The notes under the pieces: model-generated
Database searches by the model: none
Seen by the model: only the letters and a program-made list of their open reading frames with translations
What the model was told of the DNA's origin: nothing
In this document: positions 31,900 to 43,861 of the stretch, piece after piece
How positions within the stretch are numbered: position 1 is the first letter of the stretch
How the letters are laid out: each line of letters opens with the position of its first letter
NCBI GenBank assembly: GCA_963576565.1
Contig: OY755038.1
Span: forward strand, 142,142,558-142,206,557
Source of the DNA: Aspidapion aeneum
Lineage: Eukaryota > Arthropoda > Insecta > Coleoptera > Brentidae
Direction of reading: 5' to 3'
DNA: 64,000 bases
Translations under genes and position numbers: made by a program

Positions 31900-32940
31900 T
31901 ATCAACCAATACATATACAGTACCTTCCACGGTTCCAAGAACTTACTTTATTTTTTGTTAACTGGTCTGTGGCGTAGGGGCGATTTACTGACATTTATTA
32001 TATTTCTTCACAAACGGGACCACCCTGTATATACTGTCAAAATTTTTTTAAAAGCTGTTTAATTTTTTTTTAAATTAAAGAAAAATATCAGGTTTGCTCG
32101 TCAACCATAATATTTCTGTTGATAATTGTAAAGTATAAAAAATTTATAGAAATACTAAAAAAAACATGGCTTGCTAGAATAAATAATTGGATATAGAGCA
32201 CCATCGCGCAGATAGACAAATGTGACACTTTTTTGTTTAGAAATATATAAGAAACGAAAAAAAAATTACCAGATAAAATCCCCAGTAGAAATGGCAAGAA
32301 CGGACAAAATTGACACCAAATCGGCATTTTTAATATTTCTGATTATTTGTGTGGCTTATGTCCTTGTATCTAGAATTTTTTTTGCGAAAGCACCAAAATT
32401 CTGCTGCAAACTGGTGAATAATTAAAAATATTTTAAAGAAAATTCGATTAATCCGAATCAATAAAATATCTTTAAAAAAATGCGATTTTGCTTGTTTTTG
32501 TCAGCATAAAACCTTATCGTGTTTCCCCTGTATAGTAGCAAATTTGACTTTTTTTAAATTATTTTTTAGTAGTTAACAGATTTCAAAAACTTTCTGTGGT
32601 AAACCGTATTATTTGTTTTATATTTTCTGCTTTTGAGGATAAAAACAAAAAAAATATTTTTTTTAAATCGCAAATTTTTTGGAAAATCTAAATACTTATT
32701 TTCAAAAAAATTCTAATACATCATTTAATTAGACATTTTAACAGCTTTTAAAAAATATAGGTAGATAGACAGGGTGATCTCGTTTGTGAAAAAATATAAT
32801 AAATAAGAGACAAGTTTGTAGGAATCTCGTATCTCAGTAGATCGCCTCTGCGCCTCAGACAAGTAAACAAAAAACTTGACGAAGTATAGGTTCTTGGAAC
32901 CGTGGAATGGTACTATATATGTGTACAAAATATGGTAAAG
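31900..32940. repeat. Inverted repeat pair with about 700-bp centre
   Basis: 31905-32075 is the approximate reverse complement of 32720-32940. Shared phrases are CACGGTTCCAAGAAC, GGCGATNTACTGA, TTCTTCACAAACG, CACCCTGTAT and TTTTTAAAAGCTGTT. The centre has no recognised gene. Confidence 0.6.
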
Positions 32941-34131
32941 AGGTACAATTAGTTGGACATCCTAAATTTTTGCCTTGTCTAATAATGAAAACGCCCACGG
33001 TAAAAATGTTTGTCTAGAATGAAAACACGTTCTTTTCTTGAATAAATTGTTTTACCGTAAAACAATTTGTTTTGAATTAAAATATTTCTTTTTAGTTCAA
33101 CGCAATGTTTAATCTTAAAATGAGACTTTATTTTTCTTCTTTAATTGTTTTGTTTCAGTATATTCCATTTAGTAACAAAGCAAATTGTCTTCATTCAGTT
33201 CTAATTTATAAAAAAAAAATTCTGTTTCACATTAAAATAAGAGGCAAGACATTTTTTGTGCTATATCAAGAAAATATTCTCTTGGTGAATAGGAACAAAT
33301 TATTTTACTTCAAAGCAATTTGCTTTGATCTAAGACAATTTTTTTTATCGTGCGGTATAAAATATTAAAACAGAATAATGTTTCTGACAATTATCGATAC
33401 AAATTATGCAATATTTAGTTTTCTTTGGTTACGGGGGTTTGTGAGTATATGAATAAAGCAAGATAATTTTCAAATTAGGTGTCAGGCTTGACCTGACGTA
33501 ACCTGAAGTAATTAACCATATCCTTAAAAAACCCAATCATTTCGAATTAGAAGTCATTAAAATAACTACATAAGAAAAGAAACTGCATAATTGTTAATAA
33601 TTTACAGGTTTTAGTTGTATGTTTTCAGAGAAACCAGCAGATGCCGTAAAAAACGATCTTTACTGAAAACTTTTTTAACACTTGAGGTAAGTTAGCAGCC
33701 ACCTGAGAAACGAAGTGTCTATGCACACTAAGTTTGGAGATAATTCCATTTTTTAGTATTTCTTATTTTAGGAATTGTTAGTGTAAAATATGCTTCATAA
33801 CAATAAACAATATTAAGAAAATTAAAAACATGAGCCATTTAATTATTAAATACAAAAATAGTTCTCAACAACTTCTGTTACATCTAGTCAACAATAAATC
33901 CAGATTTCAATAAAGAAAGTCGCATTTAAATCGGTTCACTAATTTGAGACCTAGACACCTGCGAACAAACAGACTTGTCCGATATGATAATTATGAAAAC
34001 TTCGCGAACAAATTTAGCCTCATAATAGTTAACGGTTCGATTTCGTTTTCTTGGCCTTTCGTGCGGGTGTCATAACGTAAGCCTGCCTGTTTTTTAAACT
34101 TTGGTGCTATTGAAACTTGGTAAAATATAGG
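32941..34131. other. Intron-like AT-rich DNA, no gene recognised
   Basis: Only short ORFs with low-complexity hydrophobic products. A splice-site-bounded 58-nt segment at 33629-33686 was considered and rejected. Confidence 0.55.
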
Positions 34132-34331
34132 CACCGGTACAAAACAGCGCGGAACAAAATAGCGGCATCAAAGTAGCGCTTTTTTAAGTTTGTTTATTGA
34201 TCTGTGAGCAATTTTCCCTTACTTTTTATCGTAGCGTTGTTTGTCGCAGTGCTATTTCGTCGCAGTGCTATTTTGTCGCCCCTATTTTGTTCCGCTCCAT
34301 TTTGCACAGCGCTGTTTTGTACCTACTGGTG
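34132..34331. mobile_element. 200-bp palindromic MITE (GTACAAAACAGCGC ends)
   Basis: CACCGGTACAAAACAGCGC at the left and its inverse GCGCTGTTTTGTACCTACTGGTG at the right (spelled here in two overlapping pieces). Interior TATTTTGTNGC/GCGACNAAAT-like half-sites also pair. Non-coding. Confidence 0.75.
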
Positions 34332-34392
34332 TCTTAAAAACTAATACAATCTTCAAAGCCTTGAAAAAATAATAATATTCGGTTTTTGTTTA

Positions 34393-35340
34393 TATAGGGT
34401 GTCCCAAAACTTAGGGGCCATAGGCCACCAGGTGATAGAGGTCTTGTCTGATAGAAACGTTCCTATAATGCATGAGTCAAAACTCTTTGTCGAGATACAG
34501 AGCATCAAATTGTCAATTTTTTTAACTTTTTTGATAATAACTTTTTAAAAAAACGCAGTAGAAAAATGAAAATGGGTAAAGTCGTGTACTAGAACAAGAG
34601 CAATAAATTGAAATAAAAATAATTGTAAAAAAAATTAATCGGTTAATTTTTTAAGTGTAAACCCACAGACTTCAAAATTTTGAAGTCTGTGTGTAAACCT
34701 CTTTAGGCGCGTTTAGCAGTTTTTGTGGGTAGTGAATTAAACTGAGCCGTCAGGCTCGGCTATGTAACGCTCATTCGGGTGAAGCCGGCTCGAGTCGACT
34801 AACTGTGAGATTTGTTGGGTGATCCGTGCATTCAGCGAGCGATATAATGATGCAGATGAAGGCCAGTATTATTAATTTAGCCTTGTTGAAGTTTACACTT
34901 CTGCCGTGTGGTCTTAAACACACACAATTTTTTTTTTAGGAAAAAACTATTTTTTTTTGTATATACTTTTATAAATGTCATATTAAACTCAATGTTTTTT
35001 TTATAGTCTCCAGCGAGACATAACAATGAAATATTATTGATATTTTTTTAAAGAATAAGTAAGCAAAAATTATTATTTTTTTAATTATTATTTTTTATAC
35101 ATTTTGGTGGTTATTTTGACAGCCTGTATCTCCTCAACTTGTAGTTTAATTAAAAAGAATACTACATTTTTGAATCACAATTAGCTTTTAAAACCCTTTT
35201 TCTCTCCACTTGTACAACTTAAAAAAGCCTATATCTTAAAAACAGATGTGTTTACCCCCATGTTATATAAACTTTTTTCTCGGAAATAACCTCCTCTATC
35301 CCCTGGCACTATGGCCCCTAAGTTATGGGACACCTGTATA
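34393..35340. mobile_element. MITE with CAGGGTGTCCC-type TIRs and a nested insert
   Basis: The left end ATAGGGTGTCCCAAAACTTA, continuing into GGGGCCATAGG, pairs with the right end TAAGTTATGGGACACCTGTA. TIRs are about 50 bp. The interior matches 30018-30561 in inverse orientation except for an additional block at about 34654-34899. Confidence 0.75.
34654..34899. mobile_element. Insert with AGTGTAAAC / GTTTACACT ends inside the MITE
   Basis: A block absent from the related MITE at 30018. It is bounded by the 9-bp inverted repeat AGTGTAAAC/GTTTACACT. It contains a perfect 28-bp palindrome (34664-34691) and GGGTGATCCGTG (34817-34828), which also ends the TIR element at 43854. Confidence 0.45.
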
Positions 35341-35889
35341 TGGTAAGCTTGCAGCTGCTCAATGAATATCCAAGAAGTAGAAACCAAACTTTTTTAAATG
35401 GTGATGCAAAATAAACTGAATCGACAATAGTCTATGTCCCATATAACAAGTAGCTGGGAGTTTATATTCAATGTGGGAATTACCTTTATTATCATTATTA
35501 TTATTATATATCGTTCAGATTCATCGAAGAATATACCATTTTTGGATCAACATCTCAATTTTATATCTAAGAAATATTCAAATCTTACCAATACTATTAC
35601 AAAATGGCTAGTTCAATATTCTAAGCCAATACTAAAACACGGGTCATGTGACCTTGATCAGCTAATTAATTTACACCGAAATTTTTTTTACCGAATTTAC
35701 CTAGTGTTCTGAATTCATTAGAATCACGTGATTTTAATTCTGGTGAATAAGTGATGCCCCCTAGTAGTAACATTATGAAGTATACTTTTTCGCTCCGATA
35801 TCGACTTTACTCCGCTTTTAAAAATCCTAATAGATCTCGCTTAGAAAATGAAAAAATATATATTTATCTTGTTTATATAAAAGATTTTG
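35341..35889. other. No gene recognised
   Basis: The ORF at 35434-35712 is low complexity with an isoleucine run from an ATT repeat near 35485-35510; it is not supported as a gene. Confidence 0.5.
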
Positions 35890-36310
35890 TCAAAATTGTC
35901 AAACGTATCTTGTTAGATTTTTTGTTTTTGTTTGTATTTACCTAAAACATAGAAAACACGAGAAATTATTGTTACAGTTCGCTGTAGTTTATACAAGGTG
36001 ACGCAAGATCATAGATTTTCCAAACTTTGTTTTGAAGTGTTGTTGGGATTTAGCCATAAATATTTTTTTATCTTTTGAATAAGATAAATTAGCAAAAAAC
36101 TGCCAAGATACAGTTGCGAAAAATGCTTTAAAAATGCACCCCTCAAAGTTTCGACGTGTGCCGCTTTCTCGTTTTCTAGTTCTATTAGAAAAAAGATTTG
36201 GCCAAAAAATGGGATATCAGTGTTGTCAGATGGTAAGTTTTCAGGCGACGTTTGCCCCCTTAAACTTAAAACTTCGTGGTGCTTACGGTCACCCAATACA
36301 ATTTTTAACA
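35890..36310 (-). repeat. Dispersed repeat, copy 2
   Basis: Inverse-oriented relative of 23763-24210, retaining AAGGGGGCAAAC, GAAAACTTACCAT and AAAACGAGAAAGCGG. Non-coding. Confidence 0.75.
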
Positions 36311-36311
36311 A

Positions 36312-37165
36312 TACAATGTACAGGGTGGGCAAAATACGATTATTTTTGGCAGTTTTAAGTATTTCTAGTCAAGATACATAAAAACGAATAGATGCCCTGG
36401 GCTTGATTTTCGAGACGTCTTTAAATATCAAAACCTCAATAGGCCTTGTAGTTTTTTAGTTACGAGGATATTTTTAAGTCTGCATTTATTTATATGGCCT
36501 ATAACTTTTTTATTTATAATTTTTTTTTTAAATTCATTTGCAGGAGTAAATTTCATCGGTCACTTTTAGTATTTGAGATATTACATAAAGTTAAAAATTT
36601 TCCTTTTGAATGACTCTTTTTAGTCGATTTTTAAAATCGAATTCCTACTTAATGTGTAAAATTTTCTTTAAAATTACATTTCTCGATTTTTATATTGGTT
36701 ATTTATTTTTTTAATTTGTTTATTTTAAAATATTTTAAACCTATTTGTTTGAAACTTGTAAGACAATGATTGAGTGGAAACAAAATTTTAGACTTACGTT
36801 GTTTTTATTTATTTTAATCAATGGAAGTTTATAATAAATAAAGACAATAAATCACACTATAAAATAAAAAATATCAAAAATACAAATAATATAAAGAAAT
36901 TAGGGAGTAATTTCATTAAGAAATACCGATTTTATGAATATCTCAAAAACTAAAAGTGACACATAAAATTTATATGACAGTTGGATTTTTTATAAAAATA
37001 AATATAAAAGAGCATTTTACACCAAAATGATTTTTTTATATAAATAAAAGGGATAGGAAAATCCCCTCGTAGCTGAAAAACTACGAGGTCTATTAATAAA
37101 TCGATCCCAGGACACTGTTTTTAACTTTATCGGCTAGAAATACCTACCCTCAAAAAATATAGAAT
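36312..37165. mobile_element. Foldback MITE with arms of about 230 bp or more
   Basis: The left part (TACAGGGTGGGCAAAATACG, AAGTATTTCTAGTC, CCTGGGCTTGATTTTCGAG, CTTGTAGTTTTTTAG) is mirrored at the right by CTGAAAAACTACGAG, AATCGATCCCAGG and CTAGAAATACCTACCC. The outer right end is degraded. Confidence 0.7.
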
Positions 37166-38005
37166 ATAGTGTTCGAGCCAGTTTTTTGAAACTTGAAAAA
37201 ATCTAACTTTTTATCGGAGCATCGCATCAATATACGGTTTTAGAAATATAGTAAACCACATTTTTCTAAATAGTTTGTGTATAACCAAAAACTTCGTAGG
37301 CGGTTTCGTTTCTGAGATATTTACAAACAACTGTTTTCAAGGCTGATATATCCTGGAGTTCACTTGAGGTGTGCTAATAGGCCAGGAGGTATCAGATCTG
37401 TCATGGATCCATAAATTTTTTTTAAATAAGGATCAAGGTTTCGGTTCGGTTCGGTTCGGTTTCGCAAAACTCATAATTGAAAATACCCCTATCTAAGGAA
37501 CTAATTAATTGTTTATTAAAAAAACAAACAAGTATTTTATCATAAAGCTTTGGTGAATTGGTTCCAGTTAAAGTCCCCACCCTGAATATATAAATGTCTG
37601 CATTTAAGATAAAGAATACCATTAAATAATATTTCAATTTACGCAAGACCTTTGCAAACCACAGGGAGAGAGAGAGACATTATCATTTTTTTTTTCAAAT
37701 CCTAGCCATTGAACGAACTGATACAAAAGCAAAGAATAATAGTCGTCTTCATAAGCCACGTATGTAATATATATATAAAAACCTAAGTACGGACCTGTGT
37801 CCAGTTTTGTTTACCAAACTGTCACAAGGCAAATTTCAGTTGACAGCTAAATAAGTGTCATTTGTACATGGAAATTTTTGAATTTAGTATAAGTAAGTAA
37901 GTAAGCATGCAAGTGGATGAAAATTATTTTAACGTTAATAGAGCACAGTTCGCGAAATTAAACTGAAATAACCAGTCTGTTTTTTTTATCTAAGGTTTTT
38001 TTCAG
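37166..38005. other. Intron-like DNA; short GGTTC repeat
   Basis: Contains (GGTTC)n at 37438-37460, also seen at 21477-21495, and GA-rich runs near 37666. No gene recognised until the exon at 38006. Confidence 0.5.
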
Positions 38006-38167
38006 GGACCGTTACAAAGACATATTGGCGGCATCAGATGCAATTAAATTCATGGAAACAATTTCAAAGAAAATTGTTAAAAATATTGCAAACATTTCAT
38101 CCATTTCAGCAGCTCTGGTTTCGAATCCAGTAATATTAAATGAAACGGAGTTATCGAAATTAGCTGG
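38006..38167 (+). CDS. COG1: COG1-like exon (conserved oligomeric Golgi complex subunit 1)
   Basis: A polypyrimidine tract and CAG acceptor precede 162 nt with a single open frame; the donor is GTAAGT. The peptide begins DRYKDILAASDAIKFME and continues as a helix through KKIVKNIANISSISAAL. It closely follows the conserved N-terminal COG1 signature ([ED]RYRDLIEAADTI), just after the helical EELR-MVG region. COG1 is a lobe-A subunit of the COG tether for retrograde Golgi vesicles. Upstream and downstream exons are uncertain; later exons should lie on the plus strand to the right, but none is recognised before the transposon cluster. It could also be an orphaned exon. Confidence 0.5.
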
Positions 38168-38987
38168 GTAAGTGCATAATTTACCTGCGTTAAAGTAGCG
38201 ATTTATTCAAAATAACTGGACTAACGAATAATGGGAAAGCGGATCCAGAAGCACGATTCGTCGAGAGCGGTTTGTCGCGTAATTTGTTAATTTATTTTCT
38301 ATTAAAAACTTTGTTTTATGTAGATTTCTAAGAAATAGGAAAAAAACATTTATAAGTTTGAAATAAAGCACAGCCCCATTATTCGGTCAGTAGGGAAACC
38401 AAAACACTAATTAATAAATGGATTAATTCTTACAAAAAAATATAGATCGTATGGTGTCAAAATTGACCATGGCTTACCTTGAATTCCTATTTTCTTTACC
38501 TCGTGTGTACACCTCTCTTGTTGGATTCAAACAGAACGGCCACAGTGTCGTTATTCGTCGCCTCATGGTGGGGTGGCGCGCAGGTGTCATCAACTTTGAC
38601 TGCCATTTTGCGCGCGCAATTTAAATTTTAAATTGATCAAGACTAAACAAAAATGTTGATCCTTTTTTTCATCAACTTTACCAAAATTGTAAAACGAAAA
38701 AAATAAAATAATAATTAATGTTTTTATTGCCACACAAAAAAAATATAAATGAATATGCTGCGTATATCTAAAACTAGGATGTGTGGCAACGGTCAGAGTT
38801 CGCGCTGACTGCTAGTTACCTAGCAGAAAACACGCTCTTCCACTCAGGCCCAATACATAAATAAAAAAAGTATAATTTAAATTATTAATTAACCTATTTT
38901 ACAGGAACTCAGTTTTATCAAAATGCGTTCCCATAATAAGAATTAACCTAAATATAGATTAAAATAGTTAAACAATAAAAATAACAT
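38168..38987. other. Sequence downstream of the COG1-like exon, no gene recognised
   Basis: It starts with the splice donor GTAAGT. No open frame with recognisable product; a GC-richer stretch near 38530-38620 has no assignable feature. Confidence 0.5.
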
Positions 38988-40595
38988 ACCGGGTGGGCCA
39001 AAAAAAACCGGACAATTTTTTTTATTATAACTTGAACTATATCATCGATTTGAATGAGACAAATTGCACTTGGCAGGGAATTAATCAGAGTTTTGACTAA
39101 ATATATTTTTTTGTCCTCCATCTTAAAATCCAAGATGGAGGACGAAATTAAATTGTACCCTTCAAAGATGCTCCTTTATTCTTATGCTGCGAACATGTTT
39201 TGATTATATTTTTAAATTAGTAGAAAAGTTGCACTCTTGCCACGCACAAGGTATGAATCAGCAAAATCGGTTTGATGATTCTAAAAAAAATATTTTTTTT
39301 TCAACCATTGTTTTGAATATTATACGATTGCCTTGCGAATTATGTCTGCATTTATTTCCCTATAAATACATTACTACTGAACCGATTTTAATGAAATAAA
39401 ACATATCCTGGTAAGAATCGATTGCTTTTTAAAAGCTCATGATCAAAGTTTATCGCCATCCCAAATATGAAGATGGCGGACAGGATCATACTTGATTTTT
39501 TAAAATGACGTGTTTATTCTGATTTTCTGAAAATGTTTTAGTTTTTTTTTATTTTATAGAAAAGCACTACTCTTCCCCCGCACAACGAGGTATAAATTAG
39601 TGAAATCGGTGTGGTGGTTCTCAAAAAATCTATTTTTGTTTCAGCCATTGTTTTACAGATTATACGATTGCATTGCCAATCCTGTCTGCATTAATTCCCT
39701 TATAAACTCATTATTAGTGAACGGATTTTAGTGAAATAAAAAAAATCGTGGTGAGAATTGATTGTTCTTTAAAGATTATAATTGGTCGCCATCTTAAAAG
39801 TTAAGATGTCAGACAAAATCATACTTGACCCTTCAAAGAGGCAAATTTACTCTTATTTTCCGAAAATGTTTAAGTTTTTTTTAATTTATAGAAAAACACT
39901 ACTTTTCTCCCGCATAAAGAAGTACAAATTAATAAAATAGGTAAAGTGGTTCTCACAACATCGGATTTCTTTATAAATTTATTATTACTGAACCGATTTT
40001 AGTAAAATAACAAACATTGCACTGATCTTTGCCCCATGATGTTTTTTATTTCATTAAATCGGTCCAGTAATAATAAATTTATAAATAATGAATGCAGGCG
40101 GGATTGACAATGCAATCGTATAATCTGTAATTTGATTTTTTATGAACTGCCACACCGGTGTTACTAATTTTTACCTCGTTGTGGGGGGAGAAAAGTAGTA
40201 ATTTTATATAAATTAAAAAAAAACTAAAATATTTTTGCAAAACAAGATTAAACACGCCATTTTGAAGAATCAATTATGCTTCTGCCTGCCATTTTAAATT
40301 TTAGCATAGCGATAAACTTTGATGATGATCTTAAAAAAGCAATCAATTCTTACAAGGATGTTTTTAATTCCATTAAAATCGGTTCAGTAGTAATGAATTT
40401 ATAAGGAAATAAATGCAGACATGATTGGCAAGGCAATCGTATAATATGCAAAACAATGGTTGAAACAATTTTTTTTTAGAATCACTAAACCGATATTGCT
40501 GATTTAACCTTGTTGGGCGTGGCAAGAATGCAGCATTCTTACGAATTTAAAAAAATTATTAAAACATGTTTGCGACATAAGAATAAACGAGCATC
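38988..40595. mobile_element. Foldback element built of tandem and inverted units of about 350 bp
   Basis: Units near 39150-39500, 39510-39840 and a partial third share ATTATACGATTGC, CTGTCTGCATT, ACCGATTTTAGTGAAATAA and AAGATGG(C/T). Around 40015 the orientation flips, and the same phrases return inverted to about 40595. The left end has CGGGTGGGCCAAAAAAAACC. It abuts the 3' end of LINE-B. Confidence 0.7.
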
Positions 40596-40911
40596 TTTGT
40601 ATTGATACTTATGATTTAATGCTATATATATATAAGTAATAATTTTTTATTTTAAATCTTAAATCTATTTAAAAATAGATCTGGCGTAATAAATTTTTTT
40701 AAAGCAATAATACTTGACACATTTTTGTAATTACGGAATTAAGGAATTTTGTTATACAATTTTGCAATCGAATAATTGAAAGATCCGTGATATAAACTTG
40801 TTTTCGAACGAGAGATTGTAATAATGCCTTTATGTCGTGTGTTGAGAACATGAATGTTATGTCTAAATAGAACTTTTTCAAACAAGTATGGTGGCTTTTT
40901 CAATGTCATAA
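40596..40911 (-). pseudogene. LINE-B ORF2 C-terminus and 3' end
   Basis: The minus strand reads TLKKPPYLFEKVLFRHN, then SKTSLYHGSFNYSIAKLYNK, then a stop and NVSSIIALKKF. This is the standard C-terminal region of CR1/Jockey-like ORF2. It is separated from its upstream half (43855-44887) by the TIR element 40912-43854; the two halves rejoin in frame near KIMTLKK. AT-rich 3' tail. Confidence 0.75.
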
Positions 40912-41149
40912 CACCTAACAAACAGATAGAGAACTCAGGTAGTGGGGGGTGCTACGCGCATCTTTCAGGCAACCTGCCATTTTGGGGTCAACCACTCCAG
41001 AGGCGCATTCTGTATTTCAATATTTTTTAAACTTTTAGTACTTGTTGAGCATTAGTGGTTTGTAGATGTCAATTTTGTGTTTGATATTTGTGATATTTTA
41101 TATATAATAATTAAGTGTCCTAGGAGATGAGTCTGTAAATGATTTGAGT

Positions 41150-42770
41150 ACAAGGTAAAAACGATTCGCAGCGAGATTTTTGTTTCATGATATTACCATT
41201 GTTTTATTTAGCTTCAATTTATATAATAAGTATATTTGTTTAATTGTTTGATTATAACTTTTCTCAAACTTTCCAACTAGGTATTTGGTGGTAACTATAC
41301 AATTCAGCATTTTTTTTAATTGGCAAAAATAAATAAAATGACGATTGCAAAATAGCGGTTTTTGGCATTTATGAACCGATATGCATCAAACTCGGAACTT
41401 TGACATCTTTCAGGTCTCTGGTTATTATGTTAAACTTACACTAAAAAAAATCAAAATGGGGGATCCAAAATGGCGGACTTTATTATTTTCACACCAATTT
41501 CCCTCAAACTTAAAACATCGCAGGGCTTAAGGTAATTCAATAGAATTTTTTACTCAAATTTAAAAACAAGAAAATGGAGGCTTCAAAATGGCGGATTTTC
41601 CCATTTCTTTACCGACATGCTTCAAACTCGGAGCTTCGAGTTCTTTTAGATCGTTAATTATGATTTTTAACTTAAACTTAAAAAAAATCAAAATGGCGGA
41701 TCCACAATGGCGCACTTTATTATTTTCACACCGATTTGCCTCAAACTTGAAACATCGCGGCGCTTAAGGCACTTCAATAGAATTTTTGATTCAAATTTAA
41801 ATACAAGAATATGGAGGCTCCAAAATAACGGATATTCCCACTTATGAACCGACATGCATCAAACTTGGAACTTCGAGATCTTTCAGGTCTCTGATTATGA
41901 TTTTTAAATTAATTAGCTTAAGGTTCCGAGTTTGATGCATATCGGTTCAAAAATGGGAAAATCCGCTATTTTGGATCCGCCATTGTTTTTAAATTTGAGT
42001 AAAAAATTGTATTGAGTTAAGCGCCGCCATGTTTCAAGTTTGAGGCAAATCGGTGTGAAAATAATAAAGTGCGCCATTGCAGATCCGCTATTTTGATTTT
42101 TAAAAAGTTTAGGTTAGATATCATAATAAGCGACCTGAAACACCACAATGTTTTGAATTTGATGCATATTGGTTAATAAATGCGAAAGTTCGTCAGTTTG
42201 GATCCGCCATTTTGATTTATTTTAATTTGAGGCAAATCAGTTTATAAATAAGAAGGGGTGCCGTTGTAGTTAGAAATCTTAATCAGCGACCTGAAACACC
42301 CCAAAGTTCCGAATTTGATGCATATCGGTTCATAAATGGGAAAATCCGCCATTTTGTATCCGCCATTTTTTTTTTTTAATTTATGTTAAAAGTAATGATC
42401 AGCCACCTTAAATATCTTATCATTTCGAGTTTGATACAAATCCGTTCATAAATGGGAAAATCCGCCATATTGGATCCGCCATTTTATTTAATTTCCTTAT
42501 AAAAAAAAATGTTAAATTGTATACTAACCACCAAATATCTGGTTGGAGAGGTTTGAAAAAAGTTAAAATCAAACAAATAAACAAAGATTTATGAAGTCAA
42601 GCTAAATAAGTCAAACTGTTTAAACAATTGCCAGTGGTTATATCATAAAACAAAAAATCTTGCGGTGAATTGTCCCCGCGGCGAATCGGCCGGCGGCGTA
42701 TTGTTACCGCGGCGAATCGAACCTCGGCGAATTAAACCGCGGCAAATCGTAACGCGGCGAATTGTCCCCC
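41150..42770. mobile_element. Foldback element with GCGGCGAAT repeats at one end
   Basis: The outer arms pair: TTTATTTAGCTTCAATTT, GTTTGATTATAACTTTTCTC and GGTATTTGGTGGT at left are mirrored near 42495-42620. Inside are about 230-bp units with AAATGGCGGATCCAAAATGG and GATGCATATCGGTTCATAAA, in plus orientation up to about 41925 and inverted afterwards. The right margin (42661-42768) has about five CGCGGCGAAT-type repeats. Non-coding. Confidence 0.7.
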
Positions 42771-43854
42771 ACCCATCTAAAACCCCTTAATAAAAACAGA
42801 AAATAGTCATTTTAGCACTAAATTTATTACCAATTTTAAAACAGATTTTTGGGTAATAGCTTTCAATATTTTTAGATATTTTTAAATAATTTTAAAACTT
42901 AATTATTATCGTTTTGGTAATGCATAATTCAACAAAATTTTAATGGTCTGTTATAATTTTTAAGAAAGAAACAAAAAATCAAAAAGAATGCTAAGTTTAA
43001 CACCCTGTAAAAACAAAGAGGTCTAACAAAATGTAATGAGAAAAAAATCTTTGGTTTGACCATTTCCACCACCACTTAAAGTTTCATGCATCATTTAAAT
43101 TACACTCTGTATGATAAACTATTATATAACATTTGGTCAAGAGTTTTTGAAACAAATTTGTTATAATTTTTTATTATGCTACTGCATATTTACACTTTTA
43201 TGAATACATATAAAACATTTTTTTTTAAATATTAGGCTTTTAAATTTTAAAATATTAATTTACTGTGAAACAATTTTGTGATAATTGTAAAATTATTTGG
43301 TCACCCTGTATCTCCTTAAACTTTCAATTTTTCGAAAAAACGAATAAATACCCTACAATGTCAAACTTCTTGTATTTAAAATTCACAATTTCACTCCTCT
43401 GAAATAAATGTTATCCCTGTAAAACAAAAAATCAATCAATTTTTTCCCCTTTTGTGTTTGGCTATATGTTGGAAACGATAACAGGCTAACGTATTCTGGA
43501 CGAAAAAGAAGACCTCTTTTTGTGCTTCCCCAATTTCTTGTTCAATAGAACACATTATTTCCATAATCCCCTACAGAGGAAAACATATAATTTTTTTACA
43601 CGGCCTTTTTACTTAAAATTCATTTTAACGCCCATTTTTTAAAGCAGTACAAAACTATTTTAAGATTTTTATTGTTTCTGACAGTAAAAATATTTTTTCC
43701 TAAAAACAATCTGATACATTCAAATTTTATGGTCAATTTATTTAGTCCGGCCCTGAGCTTGACTCCCAATGATCAGCCATCGTTGAATACACCGAGATCA
43801 AAGACCGCCAGCCGGCTTATATATCTGTTTGTTAGGTGTGTTAGGTGATCCGTG
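42771..43854. other. Non-coding right part of the TIR element
   Basis: AT-rich, several CACCCTGTA-like motifs (about 43008, 43310); no ORF of note. Confidence 0.5.
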
Positions 43855-43861
43855 GTCATAA

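Larger units (their letters stand above)
40912..43854. mobile_element. TIR DNA element (2.9 kb) inserted in LINE-B
   Basis: The left end CACCTAACAAACAGATA is mirrored by TATCTGTTTGTTAGGTG near the right end (43822-43838). The right end extends to GGTGATCCGTG. The flanking duplication is GTCATAA (40905-40911 and 43855-43861). Removing the insert restores the LINE-B reading frame. It has no transposase and carries the foldback at 41150-42770. The 7-8 bp duplication and C-A start would fit a hAT-like element, but this is unproven. Confidence 0.65.

Noticed and set aside
33629..33686. Splice-site-bounded 58-nt segment with an open frame
   Set aside because: Its phase cannot join the COG1-like exon at 38006, and nothing in the peptide is conserved; treated as chance.
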